Below are positions 1-5,076 of a DNA stretch of 5,076 nt, piece after piece (position 1 is the stretch's first letter; each line of letters opens with the position of its first letter). A program made the position numbers and the translations under genes. Under the pieces are notes generated by a model. The model saw only the letters and a list, made by a program, of their open reading frames with translations. It was not told where the DNA came from and did not search any database. This DNA is from Candidatus Kuenenia stuttgartensis (GTDB lineage Bacteria > Planctomycetota > Planctomycetia > Isosphaerales > Isosphaeraceae): NCBI GenBank assembly GCA_945872325.1, contig CAMBZY010000277.1:1-5076 (forward strand), written 5' to 3'.

Positions 1-136
1 CAGCCTTTTCGCCGATTCTGGACTTCGAACTCCACAAAAATGTTCGACAATTCTCGCTGCACGTTCTATTGCGTCTGACCCTTCACAGCGTTATCGTTAG
101 CAGTATCCACTCCAGGATCCCGCCTGAAAACACTTC

Positions 137-144
137 GAGGTGAT
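137..144 (+). promoter_or_regulatory. Strong Shine-Dalgarno sequence that fixes the start of the cytochrome gene
   Basis: GAGGTGAT is an exact 8-base complement to the anti-Shine-Dalgarno end of 16S rRNA and ends 8 bases before the ATG at 153. The TGA inside it (141-143) is in frame with that ATG, so the gene cannot start further upstream and 153 is the first possible ATG. No convincing -35/-10 pair was found in the 136 bases before it; planctomycete promoters often match the E. coli consensus poorly, so this says little about where transcription begins. Confidence 0.8.
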
Positions 145-152
145 TTAAAATC

Positions 153-3100
153 ATGATTTTCCGTCGCTTTGCCAATTCTATTGGCCAATGCGCAGGGCTT
201 TTTGCCGTCGCGTTGACACTGATCGCACAAGGTTCTGCTCTTTTTGCCCAGGTAGGGCCGGCTGAAAGCCGCGAAGGGCTTGTCGAACTCTCAGGCCAGG
301 ATCCAAGGCTTAAAGGCCACTACGCTGTACCAGGTTTTAAAGTCCAGATTGTGGCCAGCGAACCTGCCATTATCGACCCAACCGCCATGGCTTTTGACGA
401 CCAAGGTCGCCTGTACGTCTCAGAATGGCGTAAAGCCGATCACATGTTCGACACCTTCGACGTGATCAAACTGCCTGAAGGCGGAACCCAGCGCATCACT
501 CGCCGCCGCAAGGCCTCCACAGACATCGTTAAAAGACTTGAAGACCGTGATAAGGACGGTATTTACGAACACTCCGAAATCGTCGTTGATGGAGCAGAAA
601 TGCCTTCATCCATTTTCCCTTGGAAGGGTAGCCTGTACCTGACCTGCGTTGGACGCCTGGAAAAATGGTCGGACGAAGACGGTGACGGCAAATTTGAGAC
701 CCGATCTATTGTTGCTGACGGCTTTTGTGGCTTTTATCACCACTGGCTTTCCGGCATGACCCTCGGAACCGACGGCTGGCTTTATCTGACGGCTGGCGAC
801 AACGACAATCACGTGGTTGGATCCGACGGATCTCGCGTGGAGATCTCACGATGCGGCGGAGTCATCCGCAGCCGTCCTGATGGCTCACGCATGAACATGT
901 TTGCCATGGGCTTCCGGAACCCTTACCGCGACCTCGTCTTTAACAGCAATTTCGACGCCTTTGTGGTCGACAACGACAACGAAGACGGCTCGAAATTCCA
1001 AGGCGTCCGTCTCATAAATCCCGTTGAAGAAGGCGATTACGGCTGGCGTCTCCTGCCAGGTGCTTTCTGCTGCAGGCCTGACTTCGACCGTGGTGCTGTG
1101 GACGGTGAACTGCCTGGCAAGCTCCCGATTGTTGCCAAAACCGGCCGTGGAGCACCTGCCGGGCTCTCCGTTTATCACGGCACAGCCTTCCCCGAACGAT
1201 TCCGCGACTTGATGATCTATCCCGACGTATTCCGTAAGCTGGTCAGGGCTTATGAAGTGGAGCCAAAGGGCGGAGCAAACATCCTGAAGCGCGAAATCAC
1301 TCTGATGACCGCTGACGATGACCTCTTCCGACCATGCCAAACCGTGGTTGGACCGGACGGTGCCATGTACGTTCTCGACTGGCGATCAAACTCCGGTGGA
1401 GCCGGCCGACTTTGGGGCGATGGCCAATTTGGGCGCCTTTACAAAATCACCTGGGGCGGAACCGATAAAGAACCTGCTCTGGCAGCTCGTCCGAAAAACG
1501 ATTGGACGCATGTCACCGGCGCCACCGACGCTGCTCTGCTGAGCATGTTGCGTAGCCTTGATTATCAACAAGCGGATCGTGCCCTGCGTGAACTTGTTGA
1601 ACGCGGCGCCAAAAGCCGTGCTGGCCTGTTCGCACTGTTGAACGACAAGCAAGCTCCTGTGCGTGCCAGAACCCTTGGCCTTCAAGGCCTTAGGCAGCTT
1701 TGGAACGGCGATGTGGAAGCCGCTTTAATCACAGCTTTGAACGACCCTGAATTCCAAATCCGCCGGCTTGCAGCTCAGGCACTCTCATGGGAACCTGTCA
1801 AAAGTCGCCCTGATTTTGTTCCAGTTCTGGAATCGCATCTGGCTCGCGAAGCCAATGGTCAAGTTCTTCGTGAACTGGCTCTTGCTGTAGGTCGTCACGC
1901 CACAGACAATCCAGCCCGTGCTGCAGAACTCATGCTGAACTGGCTCCATGATCACTCAAATCAGGATGTCGCAACTCGCGACGCCTTCATCCGATCCATC
2001 GAGCGATTGGGCGAAACAGCTGTTGAAGTGGTGGCCCAGACGATCCGTCTTGGGACGGACAGCAAGCGGGCGAATGCCGTGGGCGTTTTCTCAGCCATGC
2101 GAACCGAACCAGCCGCTCGCCGGTTGCCGGATCTCGTGATTCTACCGAACCTTTCAGCCGACGACCGCCTGGTTTTTGTACGGATGTTCAAAGACATCCC
2201 ACTCAACATTCCAGTTGCCACAGCGAAACTGGTTCAATTTGTTCAAGCCAATCCTGATCTGGACGCCCGAATTGAATTGGCTACTCTGCAAAACGTTCGT
2301 CTTGCTGGACTTCCAGCTCACGACCTGATCGCCCGACTGCTCGACGATTCCGATGAATCCGTCCGAGTGGCAGCCGTTCAATATGCTTCTGAAAGCCGAT
2401 TCCCAAAGCTGGGCGAAAAGCTGGCGGATCGCTTGACAGACACCCGTCGTTCACCTGCTGAACGCCTGGCTACCCTGCGTGCACTTCGGTCCACAGGCAA
2501 AGCGGCTTTTGATGTGATCGCCAAAGCGGCTGAAGGCTCCGATACGGATCCGACCTGGACAATCGCCGTTCTGCGTGGACTGGCTGAAACCAATCGCAAT
2601 CTAGCCATTCCTTACCTGGAAAAGGCTTTGTCGAGTGCCTCTGAAGAAGTGCATGCCGATGCACTGGCCCTGCTCGGCGAGCAGCCCCAGACAGCCCTTC
2701 GACTCGGCCAGCTTTATGTCGAAAACAAGCTCAAGCCCGGCGATGCACCTAACGTGCTGGCGGCCTTGCGCAAGTTCGATACAGAAGCTCACCGCACAGT
2801 TCAAGACAAGATTCAGAAGCAAATCGAAGCCTCCATCAAGTCCATCGATCGCATTGCTCTGGCAGGACTTGTAGAAAAAGCCGACCCTTGGCGCGGGATG
2901 GGCGTCTTCTTGAAAGAAGGCGGCGGACGCTGCACCACTTGTCACAAAATGGAGAGTGTGGGCGGTAATGTCGGGCCAGCTTTGACAGGCGCTTTCCAAA
3001 GCTATTCTGTCGAGAAGTTGATCGAGTCGATTCTGGAGCCTTCCAAAGAGCTCAAAGAAGGCTACGAATCCTACAAGGTCGCCCTCAAAAACGGCCGTGT

Positions 3101-3821
3101 TGTTTCTGGTATCAAAGTGAGCCAGGATGCCAAAACACTGGTCTTGCGCGAAGCTTCAGGCCAGGAACTCCGTATCGACGTGGCGGAGATCGACGAACAG
3201 GCTCGTGAATCCATAAGCCTGATGCCAGTTGGACTTGTGGCTGACCTTTCGCAACAGGAACTGGCAGACCTTCTGGCATTCCTTCGCCATAAGCCAGCTC
3301 AGGAATCGCTCAAAACCATCGAACGCGTCAAACGGGTGATGGCGATCGGACCTGTCCCTATGGAAGAGGACGGTAAGAGCGTTTCACTGGCTCAGCCCAA
3401 TCTCGCCAAAACCATGGTCGGTCAGGAAGGTCAAAACATCGGCTGGGTCGCTCTGGACACATCCACTGCCGGAACGATGAACCTTCGAGGCCAGTTTGGA
3501 ACCAACCCAGGCCGGGCTTATGTCTCCGTCTGGATCGAGTCGCCCGTGGTACAGCCCATCGGGATTCGGGTCGGCGTGGAAGGTGCATCGCGATTGTATC
3601 TGAATGGGGCCAAGGTCGCTTCATTGAAACCATCTGTAAGTGCCCGCCCTGACGATACACCTGTGGTTCTGCCTCTGAAAAAAGGCTGGAACCAGGTGAC
3701 GATGGCTTCGGATCGGGCCTCTGTTGGTGAAAATCGCCTGCAAATCCAGGTTCAATCCGCCGTACCTGTCAAACTCTCGGCCACTGGCCCGGAAACAACA
3801 ACCGCCGCCTCGGAAGAATGA
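153..3821 (+). CDS. Secreted PVC-type dehydrogenase-like beta-propeller / HEAT-repeat / cytochrome c fusion protein
   Basis: Probable periplasmic redox enzyme of 1222 residues; the substrate is unknown. Residues 1-32 look like a signal peptide: arginines at 4-5, a hydrophobic stretch at about 13-25, and likely cleavage near ALFA-Q. Residues about 50-435 resemble the PVC 'membrane-bound dehydrogenase' N-terminal domain (TIGR02604 type), a sorbosone/glucose dehydrogenase-like propeller. Visible signatures are FRNPY (254-258), the repeated DGWLYLTAGD-like and DGAMYVLDW blade ends, and two DxDxDG loops (131-136, 174-179). Residues about 455-850 are helical with HEAT-like repeats (for example 493-513, 525-545, 725-746). 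Residues about 908-1046 form a cytochrome c domain of the Pirellula/Verrucomicrobium type (TIGR02603), with CTTCH at 927-931 and a probable axial Met at 1024 in LMPVG. Residues about 1093-1202 are a beta-rich extension with an LYLNG...LKKGWN pattern, as seen in galactose-binding-like domains. No transmembrane segment follows the signal peptide. The gene is intact and appears monocistronic, ending at a terminator. Domain names rest on recognition, not a search; the propeller and heme assignments are firm, while cofactor (PQQ or none) and substrate are open. Confidence 0.93.
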   Translation: MIFRRFANSIGQCAGLFAVALTLIAQGSALFAQVGPAESREGLVELSGQDPRLKGHYAVPGFKVQIVASEPAIIDPTAMAFDDQGRLYVSEWRKADHMFDTFDVIKLPEGGTQRITRRRKASTDIVKRLEDRDKDGIYEHSEIVVDGAEMPSSIFPWKGSLYLTCVGRLEKWSDEDGDGKFETRSIVADGFCGFYHHWLSGMTLGTDGWLYLTAGDNDNHVVGSDGSRVEISRCGGVIRSRPDGSRMNMFAMGFRNPYRDLVFNSNFDAFVVDNDNEDGSKFQGVRLINPVEEGDYGWRLLPGAFCCRPDFDRGAVDGELPGKLPIVAKTGRGAPAGLSVYHGTAFPERFRDLMIYPDVFRKLVRAYEVEPKGGANILKREITLMTADDDLFRPCQTVVGPDGAMYVLDWRSNSGGAGRLWGDGQFGRLYKITWGGTDKEPALAARPKNDWTHVTGATDAALLSMLRSLDYQQADRALRELVERGAKSRAGLFALLNDKQAPVRARTLGLQGLRQLWNGDVEAALITALNDPEFQIRRLAAQALSWEPVKSRPDFVPVLESHLAREANGQVLRELALAVGRHATDNPARAAELMLNWLHDHSNQDVATRDAFIRSIERLGETAVEVVAQTIRLGTDSKRANAVGVFSAMRTEPAARRLPDLVILPNLSADDRLVFVRMFKDIPLNIPVATAKLVQFVQANPDLDARIELATLQNVRLAGLPAHDLIARLLDDSDESVRVAAVQYASESRFPKLGEKLADRLTDTRRSPAERLATLRALRSTGKAAFDVIAKAAEGSDTDPTWTIAVLRGLAETNRNLAIPYLEKALSSASEEVHADALALLGEQPQTALRLGQLYVENKLKPGDAPNVLAALRKFDTEAHRTVQDKIQKQIEASIKSIDRIALAGLVEKADPWRGMGVFLKEGGGRCTTCHKMESVGGNVGPALTGAFQSYSVEKLIESILEPSKELKEGYESYKVALKNGRVVSGIKVSQDAKTLVLREASGQELRIDVAEIDEQARESISLMPVGLVADLSQQELADLLAFLRHKPAQESLKTIERVKRVMAIGPVPMEEDGKSVSLAQPNLAKTMVGQEGQNIGWVALDTSTAGTMNLRGQFGTNPGRAYVSVWIESPVVQPIGIRVGVEGASRLYLNGAKVASLKPSVSARPDDTPVVLPLKKGWNQVTMASDRASVGENRLQIQVQSAVPVKLSATGPETTTAASEE

Positions 3822-3881
3822 TTCCGTGAGCTGACTTTGGTTGTCTTGCCGTACTTCATGCAGAGAGGCCGTTCACGGAAT
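3821..3881 (+). repeat. Inverted repeat pairing the stop-codon region with the terminator loop
   Basis: The left arm, 3821-3831 (ATTCCGTGAGC), begins at the last base of the TGA stop codon. The right arm, 3871-3881 (GTTCACGGAAT), is exactly the 11-base loop of the downstream terminator hairpin. The arms pair over 11 positions, ten Watson-Crick and one G-U (3830 with 3872). Because the right arm lies between the two terminator arms, this pairing and the terminator stem together would be a pseudoknot, so the two probably compete. The complementarity is directly visible; any function is inference. Confidence 0.5.
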
Positions 3882-3900
3882 GGCCTCTCTGCTATTTTTT
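3860..3900 (+). terminator. Rho-independent terminator of the cytochrome fusion gene
   Basis: A perfect 11-bp stem, GCAGAGAGGCC (3860-3870) with GGCCTCTCTGC (3882-3892), encloses an 11-base loop and is followed by TA and six T residues (3895-3900), then a second run of six T at 3905-3910. It lies 38 bases past the stop codon. It should work only for plus-strand transcripts: read on the minus strand, the stem is followed by ATGAAGTACGG, which is not U-rich, so it does not obviously end the convergent peptidase transcript. Confidence 0.9.
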
Positions 3901-3913
3901 GGGCTTTTTTATG

Positions 3914-5076
3914 TCATAACGCGGTAAACATTAAAAACTGAGCGGCACGAATCACCGACGTTCGTTCTGTATCGCTGATCTTATTCTTGACCAATAGTTC
4001 GCGAATCGTACCGAGCGTTTTTTCGACAAGATTCAATTGATATCCGCCCAGTTTCAGGCCACTTGCAGGCGACTTCATTTCTTCAAGCACAGCCGCAATC
4101 ACCTTCATCTCATCAGGAGCAGCCAAGGCTTTATCACTCCAAGGCTCAATCCGGGCATCATCCGCAGCTGTTCTCACCGTGGTACAAATCAATTCACTGA
4201 TCTGGTGCAACTTCGGATAATCGAGAGTTTCCGGGCGATCGTTCGCCGAGTGATATTCGTTGCACTCGCCGGTTGAGAAAAACAGATAGGGGACTTTTCT
4301 CGTCATAAAAGGCCCATAATCACTTCGCACACCAACCAGATCCGTGCCAAGAAGACCCGCCTTGATCGAGAGCCCACGGCTGGCCAGTTTCAGCCAGTCA
4401 CGACTTTCGGGAAGTCGCTCGCTACCGATCACAAAGACCCAGTCGCGGCAGATTCCCGAAAGGCTTCGGCCGATCATATCGGCAGTGACAAACAATTTCA
4501 GAGATTTCTCTTCCATAGGCATATGGGCTGCAAAATAACGCGAGCCGAACAGTCCAAATTCTTCCAAATCGAATGCTACAAAGAGAATACTGCGTTTTGG
4601 ACGATTCTCAGGGCGAGCGAACCAGGCAGCACTTTCCAGAAGCATGGCCACCCCACTGGCGTTGTCGTCAGCCCCTGCATAGATCTTGCCGTTTCCCTCA
4701 TTCTTCCCAAGATGGTCCCAATGGGCCGACAGAATGATCCACTCGCGGCTCAGAACAGGGTCAGAGCCTTCCACTTTTGCGGCAATATTTCTGCCAATCA
4801 CTTTGCCAGATGTTCCCTGAATTACGTCTTGCGTGTATGACGTATCGAATCCTGGCTTTAAGTGACTATTCTTGAAGTGGTTAACGATATAATCAACAGT
4901 TTTTTCTGACCCTTTGCCACGACGGCCGGCAAACTCTTCGGAAGCGAGTGTAAAGACATGTTTTTTAAGGACTTGAGCATCAAGTTGAGCCGCATGCTGC
5001 GGCATTTTTGACTGAGCATGAGCCAGTCCGCCGGCGAACGCCAGAAGCCCAATCAAATTCAGGCAAATCGGGAATA
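3914..5076 (-). CDS. Secreted M28-family zinc aminopeptidase-like protein, 5' end outside the window
   Basis: Metallopeptidase of family M28, expected to use two zinc ions and remove N-terminal residues from peptides outside the cytoplasm; the substrate cannot be read from sequence. Numbering from the TTG codon at 5056, all five metal ligands are present: H112 (AHWDHLG), D131 (GADDNASG), E166 (DLEEFGLFGS), D193 (TADMIGR) and H269 (EYHSANDRPETL). E165 is the expected catalytic base and D114 the conserved Asp beside the first ligand. There is no inserted PA domain. About 80 residues past the core (300-380) form a probably helical tail. The N-terminus reads as the end of a signal peptide, with probable cleavage after AHA (12-14). 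Starting at the TTG would leave only 14 residues with no basic segment and no Shine-Dalgarno sequence; the frame stays open to the window edge (FPICLN precedes), so the real start is almost certainly upstream. The stop is TGA at 3914-3916. The gene is convergent with the cytochrome gene, 92 bases away, and has no evident terminator of its own. Confidence 0.92.
   Translation of the reverse strand, partial: FPICLNLIGLLAFAGGLAHAQSKMPQHAAQLDAQVLKKHVFTLASEEFAGRRGKGSEKTVDYIVNHFKNSHLKPGFDTSYTQDVIQGTSGKVIGRNIAAKVEGSDPVLSREWIILSAHWDHLGKNEGNGKIYAGADDNASGVAMLLESAAWFARPENRPKRSILFVAFDLEEFGLFGSRYFAAHMPMEEKSLKLFVTADMIGRSLSGICRDWVFVIGSERLPESRDWLKLASRGLSIKAGLLGTDLVGVRSDYGPFMTRKVPYLFFSTGECNEYHSANDRPETLDYPKLHQISELICTTVRTAADDARIEPWSDKALAAPDEMKVIAAVLEEMKSPASGLKLGGYQLNLVEKTLGTIRELLVKNKISDTERTSVIRAAQFLMFTAL

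Noticed and set aside
25..47. Dyad TCGAAC-N11-GTTCGA resembling an operator, with GAAC/GTTC half-sites like those of LexA boxes.
   Set aside because: The 11-base spacer does not match the LexA spacings I know, and a 6-bp inverted repeat with free spacing is expected by chance in about 150 bases.
69..96. TTGCGT and TTATCG with a 16-base spacer as a sigma-70-like promoter.
   Set aside because: Both hexamers match the consensus poorly; there is no basis to prefer this over other weak pairs.
3..143. Plus-strand frame open from the window edge to TGA at 141-143, a possible C-terminus of an upstream gene.
   Set aside because: The encoded 46 residues have no recognisable motif or family character, and the other two forward frames are also open for 25 and 33 codons, so this looks like chance scarcity of stops.
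885..1340. Minus-strand open frame of 151 codons inside the cytochrome gene.
   Set aside because: It is opposite a clearly conserved propeller coding region, shows no recognisable domain and has low-complexity runs typical of an antisense shadow.
2601..2999. Minus-strand open frame of 132 codons across the HEAT/heme junction.
   Set aside because: It is an antisense shadow of the CxxCH-coding region, with no family resemblance.
4523..4840. Plus-strand open frame of 105 codons opposite the peptidase.
   Set aside because: It overlies the codons for the first zinc ligands of the M28 peptidase (H112, D131, E166), which clearly carry the coding signal on the minus strand.
4822..4843. Short inverted repeat TACGTC...GACGTA within the peptidase gene.
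   Set aside because: It is only 6 bp, lies inside coding sequence, and has no T-run or link to a start; expected by chance.

Overview
This window looks like ordinary chromosome from a bacterium of the Planctomycetes/Verrucomicrobia (PVC) group, most likely a planctomycete. The main evidence is the first gene. It joins a dehydrogenase-like beta-propeller, a HEAT-repeat spacer and a single-heme cytochrome c domain of the Pirellula/Verrucomicrobium type, an architecture largely confined to and heavily duplicated in those genomes. Base composition is moderate (by eye slightly over half G+C). The species cannot be named from the sequence.

Layout: positions 1-152 are an upstream region with no convincing gene or promoter, ending in a strong Shine-Dalgarno sequence. 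A 1222-codon plus-strand gene (153-3821) encodes the secreted propeller/HEAT/cytochrome c protein, with an extra beta-rich domain after the heme domain. A 92-base intergenic gap holds a strong Rho-independent terminator for that gene, with an unusual complement of the terminator loop lying right at the stop codon. From 3914 to the right edge, on the minus strand and convergent with the first gene, is a secreted M28-family zinc peptidase. All of its metal ligands are intact, but its true start lies beyond the window.

Both proteins appear to be exported and so act outside the cytoplasm. The first probably oxidises an unknown substrate (a sugar or other alcohol/aldehyde is the usual guess for the fold) and passes electrons to its own heme. 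The second probably trims peptides. They are convergent, so they do not share a transcript, and nothing in the sequence ties them to one pathway. I found no mobile element, CRISPR array, tRNA, rRNA or other RNA gene, and no clear sign of a new multi-gene system. The most notable points are the C-terminal extension of the cytochrome protein, its adjacent cysteine pair, and the stop-codon/terminator-loop complementarity.
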